From Oscarella lobularis (Eukaryota; Porifera; Homoscleromorpha; Homosclerophorida; Oscarellidae): a stretch of DNA of 64,000 nt. The position numbers were made by a program, and so were the translations under genes. The DNA lies in the NCBI RefSeq assembly GCF_947507565.1, contig NC_089191.1, forward strand, positions 1,984,001 through 2,048,000, in the 5' to 3' direction. Numbering within the stretch: position 1 is the stretch's first letter; every line of letters begins with the position of its first letter. The notes beneath the pieces are model-generated. The model searched no databases. It was not told where the DNA came from and was given only the letters and a program-made list of their open reading frames with translations. Shown piece after piece: positions 1 to 11,109 of this stretch.

Positions 1-1067
1 GCACTACGAGCATCGCATTTCGTACCCTTCAGTTTCCTCTCTAAGAAATCTTTCGCCTTCTCCTCACTAACATCTTCAGCGTGCAACACCACCATTCTCG
101 ACGCCGAAGAGTTCTTCTTCATAATGTCAAGAGCAGATCCACTAGCGTCGAGAAATATCATTCGGATGTGTCCACTGTCCGCCAGAACTTTTGCCAGATA
201 TTGGAGTTGATCCAACTCGTATGGGACCAGGTTGTTCACTGAATCAATGACGAGAGTCAAAACTCTACCATCTCCCAACTCCGTTCGAAGGTCAGCTAGC
301 TTCTCTCCCAAAACAACAATAGGAGTCTTCCTCTCAACGTAAGAACACCAATCGTCTAGAGTCATCTCCCCGGCGACAAATTGCGCAAGACCGCTATTCT
401 TGATTCGATTGATCAAAGATTTGCGATTCAAGCCGAAAGCTCTTGCAATGGCAAAAGCAATTGGTACCTTCTCCCTTGCGACGATCATGTGAACGCCACG
501 AACGCCTTCCTTCTTCAGTTCCATCACGGCGTCGTGCATGAGCGTCGATTTTCCACAGCCATACGGTCCAGCAATCATGTAGTAGAAACCGTCCGGTTTT
601 CTCTTGAGAAATTCTTTAAGCCTCTCCCTTTCTGAATCTCGATCGACGTAGTCCTCCGCTCTAAGGAACTTTGGCTCAGGAAAGGTAGAGCTGCATGACT
701 TGAGAATCTTTCGACGCTTGTAACGCGATCGTAGATCATTGTATACGAAGACAGAAGCTATTGCCATGATACCTATGCCATATATCCCTGTGGCAAAGGA
801 CATCAAGCCCTTCATCAACGATCGTTCTTTCTTGCTTTCCTGTGAAACGCAGTGAGAAGGGTCAATAAAAAGACGGAGCACAATACATACAGTACAAAAG
901 AAAGACGATGGTGGTCTCTGGTTGAGAGTGGGTCGCCAAGCGACCCTACCGAAACTATAATTAACATACAAATCTACAAATTTAATTGTCTCTAATAAAT
1001 CACTTACCGTGCAGACGATTGCATCATCAATTGAAATGCTTTTGATAAAGGCATCCCAAATTTTTGT
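1..1067 (-). CDS. membrane-anchored P-loop ATPase, partial (3' end outside window)
   Basis: Two exons are readable, 1008-1067 and 1-839, separated by a 168-nt intron; the gene continues beyond base 1 and its first exon was not found. The second exon begins with a basic stretch, then one hydrophobic segment of about 25 residues (LMSFATGIYGIGIMAIASVF), then basic residues (RSRYKRRK). A nucleotide-binding domain follows, with Walker A GPYGCGKST (bases about 540-575) and a probable Walker B VLTLVIDS about 90 residues later. Seen: one predicted membrane helix followed by a P-loop ATPase. Known: this order occurs in STAND/AAA-like ATPases of unassigned role. Inferred: ATP binding or hydrolysis on a membrane, possibly mitochondrial or ER. 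The family was not identified, and neighbours give no clue. Confidence 0.7.
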
Positions 1068-1474
1068 CTAGATCACCTATATGCAAGCAGGACGTCAAAA
1101 AGAGATACACGCTTCGTCCATATATTTGGTTTAATTAAGGAGAAACGCTCGATGCAGAACGCAATCTGATTCAGGCTGGAGCGACGACTTTTAGAGTACT
1201 AAACATGTAATCGAACCTTTCTCAGATTGGAATCGATCGACGATTGGCTTCTTTGAGGCAAGGGTGACTCAAATCTGCTAAACGATAAAAGAGGGCCCCA
1301 ATCAGAAAGGACAGCTAGATGATGCTCAAACACTAAAAGATAACGACTAAATTGATAAGTACCTAGCTGATTGCTTAGCTCGACAGATCGAAAGAAATCG
1401 AGTGACTCGTGGCCTGCGCGTCTTTATACGGGATAGCTCACGCAAGTACATGCAGTCACGTGAAGCACCAAGCT

Positions 1475-2030
1475 CTGATGCACTCTGAGCACATGGATTC
1501 TTCCGCGAGGCCAATCACTTACGAGCTACCCTTTTCTAAGGCGGAACGATCGTCCGAATTGCTGCGTGTTGCTCAAATTCATCGTTTGGCGAAGATATTC
1601 ATCGACGTCGTCTTCGTTCTCGACGACGGCGTCGAAATTCCCGCTCATCGACTCGTGCTCGCTTCGGCGAGCGCCTATTTCCGTACAATGTTTACAATCA
1701 ATATGCAAGCGCATTCACCTTCGCGCCGTCGTCGATTCAGCCTTCGTGGAGGCCCTCGTCGATTTCGCGTATACGAAAAAATTTCCATCACTTCTGGCAA
1801 TATGACGTCACAAATTTCTGTACTGCTGATCGTCTTCTGTTTGAGGATGTTGTCGACTTTTGCTGCAAGGAGTTTGTTAAAAGCAATTTTGATCGAGATT
1901 TTTCTTCACGAGAGGAATAATCGGAAGCCAGGCAGTACCTTCCCCTATCGCGTGGTAAACTGTTTATTGAAGCTACGAGTTGTTTAACCACGCACGATTA
2001 GTCACCTTTTAGTAGATGGTGGGTTTGGCT
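1475..2030 (+). pseudogene. broken BTB/kelch-like gene fragment
   Basis: From about 1530 the sequence reads as the first half of a BTB domain, including DVVFVLDDGVEIPAHRLVLA and the following SASAYFRTMFT. The frame then shifts by one near 1700, and the expected continuation (IHLRAVVDSAFVEALVDFAY) is found in the next frame at about 1711-1780. A third frame near 1828-1880 gives LLFEDVVDFCCKEFVKSNFD, matching the end of BTB and start of BACK, then stops. Three frames are needed for one domain, so this is a decayed copy of a BTB-BACK(-kelch) gene, which in intact form would be a cullin-3 adaptor. An unusual intron arrangement is possible but the breaks lie inside the domain core. Confidence 0.6.
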
Positions 2031-2039
2031 AAGTCTTAA

Positions 2040-3240
2040 TTGATGAAAAATATCGATTGCTGCACTAATCACACGTGCCAGAGCCATACAGCCAAAGCAC
2101 GTGCATGAATCCATATTTGAACGCTTGAAGCCTTGTGGGACTGCGCGTGGACATCCAAGAATAAGTCTACTGTACTAGCAAGTGGCGGATGTGACGTCAT
2201 GGATTCGTCACGGTGCTTATTTAGAGCGATCGCGACTTACACGACTAATGGGACGTATGCGCAATACCAAACAGTCCAACAACCTCACCTGCGTATCGTC
2301 CTCATCGCTCGCAGAAAAGAGACGATGCCAAAACGAGGAAAAGTTTTTTACTCATGTGACGCCTAACGCGCGAAATCTCAATGTATCACGTGGCAGCGTG
2401 CATCTCGATTACGAAGCAAAACTACGTAAAGAATTCCGTTCTCTGCTCTTCTCGATCATCTCGTACGTACAGTGTTGTAGCAAAAGGCATATCGCTTGAG
2501 TTCGTTTTTCCCCAAAGCCGGTTTCGCTTACCAGTCACGTGCAGATCCAATGTCCGACAGATGTCATCGTTCCTTCGTGTCGAAGATCCTAAACGAGATA
2601 GCGGTGAAAACGTGCTCGTTCTATATCGTCCACTTAGCTTTTAGGCCTCCATACGGACGGTGGGCTCGCACCGCTGGAGAGGCCGCGAAGAATAGAGCCA
2701 AAAGTAGAAAGAGTCGCTCACCCATGAGCAGCATGAGCCCATGAGCCGATCTAGCATAGGGAAGAAGGCCCTAAAACGAGACCGGTCCCTGTCGACAGTC
2801 ATAGCCCTGCCGCAGAGGAGCTATCGCGCAAGACGTGAACAGAGTGACAGTCGTGTAGTCGGCGTGGAGATGACGAGCCCGCCGACGCCGACGCCCCCCG
2901 TGTTGTACTAGCTTATAGCGTAGTAGAGCGGGACGGTTACGCCGATGACGCAGCCCCTACAGGGATTAGAACCGCGCGCGAGCGGCGACCTGTAATCACT
3001 GCGCCTTCGTTGTCTCGGGGAGCGACGTTGCGACGACTTGTTGCTCGCACTCCACGACTGACGGGCTGTACTGCACGCTGAACGACGACGAGGTTACGCA
3101 AAGAATTGTGTGCGATGTGCGCGCCTATATGTGCGAGAAAGGCGAGGGGGAACGAGCGCTCATTGGTTGAAGATAATTTGCGGTAAGACGCGTGACCTTA
3201 TATGGTCAAAATTGCTGTTCACGTGAAAAGTTTCGAGTAA
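2040..3240. other. intergenic, no gene recognised
   Basis: No reading frame here resembles a known protein. A GGTTCTAATCC box on the minus strand near 2960-2975 resembles a Pol III B box, but no tRNA cloverleaf can be drawn around it. Confidence 0.5.
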
Positions 3241-3264
3241 CAGCGTGACGCGCACCTGCTCGTT

Positions 3265-3960
3265 TTTTTTTCTGTGGTTTCACCTGACGTCACGCTGTCG
3301 AGTGCGTCGAAACCAAGATGGCGGACCGACGAAAGCTCCCAGCTCGTACGCGCGTGCAGCGTCTTCATTCCCTCTCTCTCTTTCTCACCCTGCTCGAAGT
3401 AAAAGACAAACGCAACGTTCGATCGAGTCGAAAAAGCGCATTGCGACGACCAAAGGGCGGCATTTTCGCAAAATTTCAGGACTTGGGCGACGATGGAACG
3501 CTTTCTTTGTCAGCACGAGTATCGACAGACATCGTCGCACTAACACAATCGCAAAAATGGTCCGCGTCTAGAGAAAATTGCAGCAAGACGTCACGTCGAA
3601 CGTCGATTCGTCGTAGAACGAGTCCGCGAACGCGATCGTCCCGCGATCGGGCTCCGTTTACCTATCTTATTGTGTCCAGGTAGCGGAGTATTCGTAAAAA
3701 AACCGACTAGCGCCTCAGAAAGGGCGAGGATTTCGATCGCTGTTTGGCTGCGTGGGCGTTCCTTTTCTCTGCGTGGGCGTTTCTCATGTATACGTCATGA
3801 AGTCCTATAGCATCGTTTCCCGGTAAACTCTTCCTTTTTTTCTATCTTCGATAGAACGCTTTCACAACCCCATTGCCCAGGGATATTCCTTGTCCGCCAT
3901 CTTGCTTTCGCGCGCGTGACGTCAATGCGAAAAAACAAAACCACCCAAAGCGCCCGATCA
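3265..3960. mobile_element. element with imperfect inverted ends carrying TGACGTCA and AAGATGGCGG
   Basis: The left end (3270-3330) reads GTGGTTT, then TGACGTCACG, then CCAAGATGGCGGAC. The right end (3893-3955) is its imperfect reverse complement: GTCCGCCATCTTGC, then CGTGACGTCA, then AAAACCAC. The interior 3410-3480 is homologous, in reverse orientation, to 16380-16460, including a shared TCGAAAAAGC core. No transposase frame is seen, so it would be non-autonomous. TGACGTCA is the CREB/ATF consensus and AAGATGGC the YY1 core; both are typical of animal promoters, so the ends could also act as promoters. No target-site duplication was established. Confidence 0.5.
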
Positions 3961-4103
3961 GATAGTTTGATACAAGGATATCATTATTAGGATTAGGAAA
4001 TGAGTATAAGCCTAATAATCAAAACATAACGGACACTAATATGATAAACAACAAATAATACCTCATACCGAACTACAAAAAGTCCAGCTTGTTTCTAAAG
4101 CAC

Positions 4104-6352
4104 TTACTTGCTTTCCTTACGTCCAAACATTTTTTTGTATTCTTCTTTAACGGCCCTCCGGCCCACGTTTGCTAGACGAAGACGTCTTAAAAGTTGATCA
4201 ACTGTAGGAGACTTTTCTCGTTTCATCCAAAGCTCCAAAACTCTCAACCGGCAAATCTTGATGTTGTCACTGCTTTTGTCAATGTCAAACCGATCGTCTT
4301 GACGAATTCCAAAATAGAAACTCATCTCTTCCCAATTGGCTCCGTCGACGGCAGCGCACGCCTGAATTAGCTCCTCTGACACCAGATCATTATCAGAGGG
4401 AAAAGAGTCTAAAAGCAGATAAATGTAGATTCAAATGTTTTTTTCAATAGGAAGCGTACCTGAAGTGAAACAAGAGGCAATTATTACCAAGTCTCTGACA
4501 GAAGAATGATGACGTTTCTTAGGCCAAGTAGAAAATATGACGTTGTCAAGAGTCTTCTCGTTGACTTTGTAGTCCACTTCACTTGACGAATAAACGGCCG
4601 GATCATCATTAAGTTGTCGGAGGTGAGAACTGTCTAAATAGAACCAATTGAGAATAACTCCTGGACTTCGTTCGTCGCACGCTTGAACGATCATCAATTT
4701 CAGCTCGCTGAAAAAATCCTTCGCAGCGGCTTGGCAATCGAATTTGCTGGACCAACGAAGGATGACGTCAATGCAATGATGCTCTTTCTTTATTCCCAAT
4801 TGAACGAGACACTCAATTACATTTTTTTCAGCGAGCTTCACTAACTTGATGCCGTTCTTCCACAGCTCTTGACCCGTGTCCGTCAGACGAAAGCTGCGGC
4901 ATTGAAAAATAACAAACGACGACGGCGAGATGATGTCGACAGGCTCAGCGCACTCGTATCGTTGGCCACGATATACGTCGAGCGACGAGTCTTCAACCCA
5001 AGCGTCGGAAGGAATTGAATCATCGAGAAGAGCGGGAATCTGATACTCTCCAGGCGTCTCTTCCAGCTCGACGCACAGATCCAAATAGCAGAGAATTTCA
5101 ATCGCGTCATCGACCGTCACAACGAATGGAGACGGACAGCTCTTCTGTATTAGGTCGTCCTCAAATGCCGTCAGAGCCGAGTTGATGGCAGCCTTTGACG
5201 CCTTTCCCAATTTGTCTTTCCGCAAAGAAACTGGAAACCAGGCGGGAACTAGAAGAGGACCGATCACGTTTTGACAAAGCCACGAAGGTCGAACACAAAT
5301 TCGTCGACCCAAATTAATTATCTATTAATAAAAGCATATTACTCAAGCATTGGTATACGCATTGATATTTGCTCACTAGTCCAGACGAGTCAAGATACTC
5401 AACGGCAACTTTTTTCTCGTCCTCGCTTAGAACGACGCGGACAACTTCAGCAATCCACTTCTGGAAATCGTCAGTCGTCAGGAAATAGGCCAACTGATAA
5501 TCTCTCTTTTCGTCCGAAACCGAGAGATGCTTCTCAATTTCGTGACATAATTTTGGAACGCCTTTCGCTGCCTTTGAAGAAAGTGACGTAGTGAAGCGAA
5601 TTTCAATGTATTCAGTCATTACCTCGAGCACATTTTCACGAATTTTCTTAAGCTTCTTTCGGCAGTCGTCCATGCGAACCGAACTGCGCTTGCTGCAATC
5701 CATTTCAATTACGTGACTAAGTTCAATTTTAAACGTGTTGCCAAATAATTCTTGAAGATGTCTGGCGACTCGCTTTGACAGAAAGTTGGCTTCAATTCCC
5801 GTTTCCTCTTCAGTACGAATCAAATTGAGAATCATCCTAAGTGGAATCGGCGACTTCGGAAGCGCTCTCAATGAAGCCTTGGCAAACGCACACCAAAATT
5901 GGCCATTCTTTAGAAGTCTCTCCTCCAGCTCATCTTCCTCTGGAATTGGGAGGACGAGAATAAACATCGTATTGGACTCTTGAAAAAAGAGACCGTGGGC
6001 GCTGTGAAAGGTCGGTTGGGCACCAAAATCCCACGTCGATCCTTTGCCCACTAGCGGAATTTTACAATTGTGAATTTCAATGCCGGGAGTGCGATCTTTT
6101 TCTTTGGGTGGGGGACGATCAAGTTGAAGAAGCGAATTGATGATCGTCGTTTTTCCCGCCATTTCTGGGCCTATTGCGCACAAATTTATCGAATCTGGTC
6201 GAACCATTTCTCGATGAAGAACCGAAAATCGGGCGGCGTCCTATCAAAATAATTACATACAAGAATGAATCAAAATGATGACGTACGTAATGCTGCCGAA
6301 GGAGAGCTCCTATTTCACCATCACGTGCCAACTGATGAGGCGTCTTTCCGTC
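4104..6352 (-). CDS. Roc-COR-Death protein, proximal tandem copy (N-terminus decayed)
   Basis: Exons 6352-6287, 6240-5623, 5571-5377, 5321-4460 and 4408-4104 join in frame. The first encodes one ankyrin-type unit (DGKTPHQLARDGEIGALLRQ). The Roc GTPase domain has P-loop GPEMAGKTT, a TPGIEIH switch, and WDFGAQ in place of the usual DxxGQ; the guanine-specificity motif is degenerate. COR follows (FQKWIAEVV through the 4460-5321 exon), then a C-terminal Death domain (4106-4370) containing ANWEEMSFYFGI. Ankyrin-Roc-COR-Death is the non-kinase part of DAPK-type ROCO proteins. The 51-nt segment 5622-5572 has splice signals and a length divisible by three, so it is either an intron or retained in-frame sequence; the paralogue has an intron here. 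Upstream ankyrin exons are broken, so this copy is N-terminally truncated or dead. Confidence 0.75.
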
Positions 6353-6412
6353 CTGAAATTTGCGTTCACGCATTCATTTATTCAAAAAGAAAATGAATCC
6401 CCTCACCTTATC

Positions 6413-6641
6413 TTAAAACGTGACGTCAACGCCCTTTTCAATCAATAGATTAATAATTGCTTTGTCTATATAGAATGTTTCAGCATAGATCTATGGTTTC
6501 AGCAGCCAGATGCAAGGCATTTTGTTTCGTCCACAAAGACTCGATAGAGAGAACGAGTGAAAAATAAGGATTCTGACCAACCATATTCGCTACAGAAACA
6601 TCAGCTCCTAAATCAATTAGTTGCTGAACAACGACGATAAA
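6413..6641 (-). pseudogene. decayed ankyrin exons of the proximal ROCO copy
   Basis: Two exons correspond to intact exons at 9367-9474 and 9525-9626 of the distal paralogue. The first keeps NALHLAAE but then reads TGA, carries about 13 extra bases that shift the frame, and ends with an in-frame TAA where the paralogue has CGC CAA. The second keeps VVVQQLIDLGADVS and its donor site. No further ankyrin exons of this copy are found upstream; foreign STAT-like sequence takes their place. Confidence 0.7.
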
Positions 6642-6852
6642 ACGAAGGAGAAACGTTCCGGGTGGACGACTTTGAAGAAGTTCTTGAGCCTGTTGCTTCA
6701 AGAATATCTCTGTGAGAAAATTCAATAATTTTAATTAGGAAATGTGTTTTTTCTTACCCGTCTTGCCATGGACTGAGTAGATGACGTCGTACGAGGTCCA
6801 TGATTCCGTAGAACCATTCCCAGAATGTGAAATTTCGACCGGGAAGTTGGTC
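6642..6852 (-). pseudogene. STAT linker/SH2 fragment fused to the ankyrin exon
   Basis: On the minus strand, 6852-6762 translates as LPGRNFTFWEWFYGIMDLVR followed by RHLLSPWQD and a GT donor. This is the end of the STAT linker domain, where animal STATs have an LPGxNxTFWxWFDGVM-type sequence. After a short intron, 6713-6642 gives LKQQAQELLQSRPPGTFLLR, the start of a STAT SH2 domain including the phosphotyrosine-pocket Arg. The reading then runs directly into ankyrin sequence (VVVQQLIDLGADVS) without the SH2 remainder. A small frame slip is likely just after the intron. The rest of a STAT gene is not in this stretch. This is a gene fragment captured by recombination, not a working STAT. Confidence 0.75.
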
Positions 6853-7050
6853 TTAACAATATTAAACAATATCTCTACCCATACAGTTCGTCAAATTTCG
6901 TTTTATAGCACTTTGACTGATGCCACGCGTAGAGTACCACGCCTCCACGATACACATAAAACCAAATAAAAACCTTATAAGAAAAGTTACAAAGAATCCC
7001 AGTTTGCCCAGCCAGCCACCGAGTAAAATAATAAAAAAATGAAAGACAGT

Positions 7051-10000
7051 CTACTTACGTGAGCACAGTTGTTCATATTTTTTTTGAATAACGTGTCGTC
7101 CGACGCCCACCTGATCAAACAACCCCAGAAGTAGGCTTACTTTTGGTGCCTTCTCTCTCTTCTTCCACAACTTCAGCGCTTTAAATCGACGAGCAACGAT
7201 GCCTTTCGTCTTTTCACAAATGTCATGAAGATCGTCGTCGCCGATGTCAAAAAACATACACATGTCGTCCAGATCTGTTCCGTCGACGGCAGCGCACGCT
7301 TTAAGTAGAGAATCTGACACCGGATCGTCATCAGCGGGAAAAGAGCCTAAACGAAGAAATTAAAAAGCTTTTCTTTACGACAGAGCTCTTACCTGAAGCG
7401 GAAGTAGTCGTCCCAGCTACAATAATCACTAAATCTTTGATACGACAACGCTTCTCTCCTTCCGGTCGGGCGGAAAACAATTTGTGATCGAGAGTCTTTT
7501 CGGGGTCTTTCATCTTCTGATCGACTTCACTTGACGAATATATAGCTGGGTTTTCGTTGAGTTCTCTGAGATGAGAACTGTCTATATAAAACCAGTTGAG
7601 AACGACTCCTGGACTTCGTTCGTCGCACGCTCGAGAAATCATTGATTTGAGCTCGTTGAGGAATTCCTTCGCGACGGCTTCACAGTCGTCTTTGCTCGAC
7701 CAGCGAAGAATGACGTCAATGCAATAGTGACTCATCTTCGCGCCCATTGTGATGAGACACTCGACTTCTTTATCGTCGACGATCTTTATTAATTTGATGC
7801 CGTTCTTCCACGCTTTGTGTCTCACGTTGGGCATATGATAGCAGCGACATTGAAGAATGACGAACGACGACGGTGAGATGAAGTCGACCGGATGAGCGCA
7901 CTCGTATCGTTGGCCACGATACACGTCAAGCGTCGAATCTTTATTCCACGTGTCGCTGGAGATTGAGTCAAAAAGAAGAGCGGGTATTTGATACATTCCA
8001 GGCTTGTCTTCAATCGAAATGCAGAGTTCGAGGTAAAGAAGAACTTCAATTGCTTCGTCAACTGTCGCCACGAAGGGAGACGGATGACCCTTTTGCTTGA
8101 GATGATTTTCAAAAGCCCTCAGAGCCGATTCCATGTCTTCCTTCGATGCCATTGCCGATTTTTTGGCTGGCATAGCGACAACGAAATAGGGCGGAGCGAG
8201 AAGTGGACCGATGACGTTGTGACACAGCCAGACGGGTTGAACGCAAATTCGACGGCCAAGATTAATAATCTAAATTAATTAATTATTTAAAAAAGTAGAA
8301 TTAAATAATAATTACTCACTATTCCGGACGAGTCAAGATATTCGACGGCCACTTCTTTCTCGTCGTCACTCAACGTGATTCCAACTTCTTCAGCGACCCA
8401 CTTTTCGAATTCTTTGGTGGTCAGAAAATAAGCCAACGGTATCTTTCTCTTCTCGTCTGGAAGAGAGATATTCTGCTCGATGGCTTGGCACAATTTAGGA
8501 ACACCTTCTGCCGCCTGTACACAAAGGAAAGGAAATCGTAGGATGGCCAAAGAATCTGAGTTCTTACACTAAGCATTTCTTCGCGAATTTTTTTCAATTT
8601 CGATCGGCAGTCCTTCATGCAAGCTGATTGGCTCTTGCTACAATCCATTTCGATCACGTGTGAAATTTCAAACGTGTTTCCGTATTCTTTCCGAAGAATT
8701 TCGACAACTTCTTTCAGCTGAAATCTCACTTCACTGCCTGTCTCCCCATTGAAATCAATAAGATTGAAAATGACAATGAGGCGAATGAGCGATTTTTGGT
8801 CAGACGAAAGCGTTCTCATTGAAGCCTTGGAGAACGCACACCAATATCGTCCTTTTTCTATAAGACGAAGAAGGATTTCTGACGTCATCTTCTCTTCCTC
8901 CCGAACAGGAAGAATGAGATTGAACATTGTATTTGATTGGCGAAAGAAGAGACCGTGTGCGCTGTGGAATGTGGGTTGGGAACCAAAATCCCACCACGAT
9001 CCTTTGCCAACTTCCTCATTATCACAATTATGGATATCAACCCCGGGTGTGCGATCTTCATCTTTGGGTGGGGGTTGATTGAGTTGAAGAAGAGAATTCA
9101 CGTACGTTGTTTTTCCTGCCATTTCGTCCCCAACTACGCACACTTTAATCGAATCTGGACGAACTGTTTCTCGTTGAAGAACGGAAAATCGAGCGGCGTC
9201 CTATAAAAATAATTACATACAGGAACTGCATCAAAAAATGATGATGTACGTAATGCTGTCGAAGGTGAGCTCTGATTTTACCATCTTTTGACACCTCATA
9301 AGGTGTCTTTCCGTCCTAAAATTCAAGTTTATAGATTCTCTTTAATTTCCAAGAAAAACTCGTCACCTTGTCTTGGCGCGTAACGTCACAACCCTTCTCA
9401 ATCAAAAGATCAATAATTGATTTGTCTACGCTTGGATATCTCTGTGCAGCCATATGCAATGCATTTTGTTCATTCTACAAAGAATTGCATAGAGAACGAG
9501 TGAGGAATGAGAATTCTGACTAACATTATCTCTGAGAGAAACATCAGCTCCTAATTCATTTAGTTGCTGAATGACAACGAAAGAAGGATCTTCCTTACAT
9601 GCGTACACTAAGGGTGTCCTTCCCTCCTAATAATAGAATTGCCAAATAAAAATGCAAAATATCGTAGGAATGCGACCTCATCAACAGAATTGATATCAAT
9701 GCGTTTCTCAATGACAAGATATCGAAGAACATCTTTCACGTCATCTTTGCACTCTGAGCGTGTGGTGGCATAAAACAAAGCCGTCTTCCCTTCCTGAATA
9801 AAAAAGACGGCGATTTGTTGGTTGAATATGTAGCAAATAAACAACATCTCACGTCATCTTTTGCTCGACAGTCCGCTCCTTTTTCCCCCAAGTAGCGAAC
9901 TTTCGCTGAACGATTGATGGAACTTTCACACGCCCACATAAAAGGCGTTTCACCATCCTGAAGATGAAATAAGAATAAAAGTATCACAAGTGAAATCTTC

Positions 10001-10922
10001 TAACCGTGTCGACGCTATTGATAACAGCCTGGTGTTCCATGAGCCACTTTACTCCAAAAATGCTTCCATTCAAGCAGGCATAATGTAGAGGAGTGGCCCC
10101 ATACTATTACAAATGTTGCACATGTAGCAAACAAAAGCACATCGTAGATCACCTTATTAATAGCGTTTACACTCAATCCCTTTTCATTGACGAGATAATT
10201 AAAAATCTCGTTTGCTTTTTCATATGACAAAAATTGATTTTGAGCTGCCCAAACCTATAAATCGAAAGTTATGGTTGCGAGAGAGGAGGTCGATATCAAT
10301 TTTATTACAATATAAGATGGTGACAAAATGCATCCATGTTCTTCGAGATAGACCATTTTCTTTATTGTGTCAACGGAACTTGCACAGGCATGAGAATATG
10401 GCGTACGTCTACTCTAAACAAGAATGATGAATGAACCGATATGAAATCAATTCCATGTCATACTCTGTCTTTCACTTTGGTATTTGCACCGTGACTGACG
10501 AGCCATTCAACGCCAAAAATATTTCCCCATTTGCATGCGCAGTGAAGTGGGCGGAGTCTCCACTACATCCACGCATCAATTAATTTACGAATCCAAAACG
10601 TATTCATACCAATTCTGATTTCATTTCAATGTGTTGGTACTTTTGCAAAATCGCATAGCTTAGCCACTGATCGGCTTCCTCCGTCGAATCAAACTCTCTT
10701 CCCGCAACATAGTGAATTATTGATGACAAGTCATCGCCGTTGTACTAACGAAAAGGAGATATATACAAATGGTGTGCAGCGATCAAAAACGCAACTTCTC
10801 CATACCTGCGAAGACCGAAATCCTTCTTCCGTAGAAAGAAAACGAAGCAATTCATCCTTATTCATCCTCTTCGCGATTATTGTGGCCAATCGATCGATCG
10901 TAGAACGAGAGAACGATGTCAT
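7051..10922 (-). CDS. ankyrin-Roc-COR-Death (DAPK-type ROCO) protein, complete
   Basis: Fifteen exons join in one frame (ends in transcription order): 10922-10806, 10744-10610, 10562-10464, 10413-10309, 10254-10153, 10103-10005, 9957-9853, 9793-9677, 9626-9525, 9474-9367, 9315-9250, 9200-8568, 8514-8320, 8269-7393, 7346-7051; about 1051 residues. After an 80-residue N-terminus come about nine ankyrin repeats, one per exon, each 66-117 nt (e.g. YGATPLHYACLNGSIFGVKW). Roc follows with P-loop GDEMAGKTT, switch TPGVDIH and WDFGSQ; then COR (EKWVAEEVG onward) and a Death domain (MSDSLLKACAAVDGTDLDDM). Ankyrin-Roc-COR-Death matches the C-terminal part of death-associated protein kinases; no kinase domain lies within this model. 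A cytosolic scaffold or GTPase in stress or death signalling is inferred. Start chosen at MTSFSRSTIDRL; in-frame ATGs also lie upstream at 11033. Confidence 0.85.
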
Positions 10923-11109
10923 TTTCGACTCTAGCAGTCTGCCAGCGTCGCAATACAAGCGATTCGACGACTTCCTTCGATTCTTTCGGGCGAAGAGACT
11001 TCTCAAGATGATACGCATGCGCATGAATGACAAATCTGATTACAGTCGACTCTCCGATATAGAGGTTATGCATGTGACGTCACTTGATCACGTGCATGAC
11101 CTCTGAGTG

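Noticed and set aside
2955-3010. Possible tRNA or tRNA-derived SINE (GGTTCTAATCC on minus strand)
   Set aside because: The T-stem does not pair and no A box or acceptor stem can be drawn.
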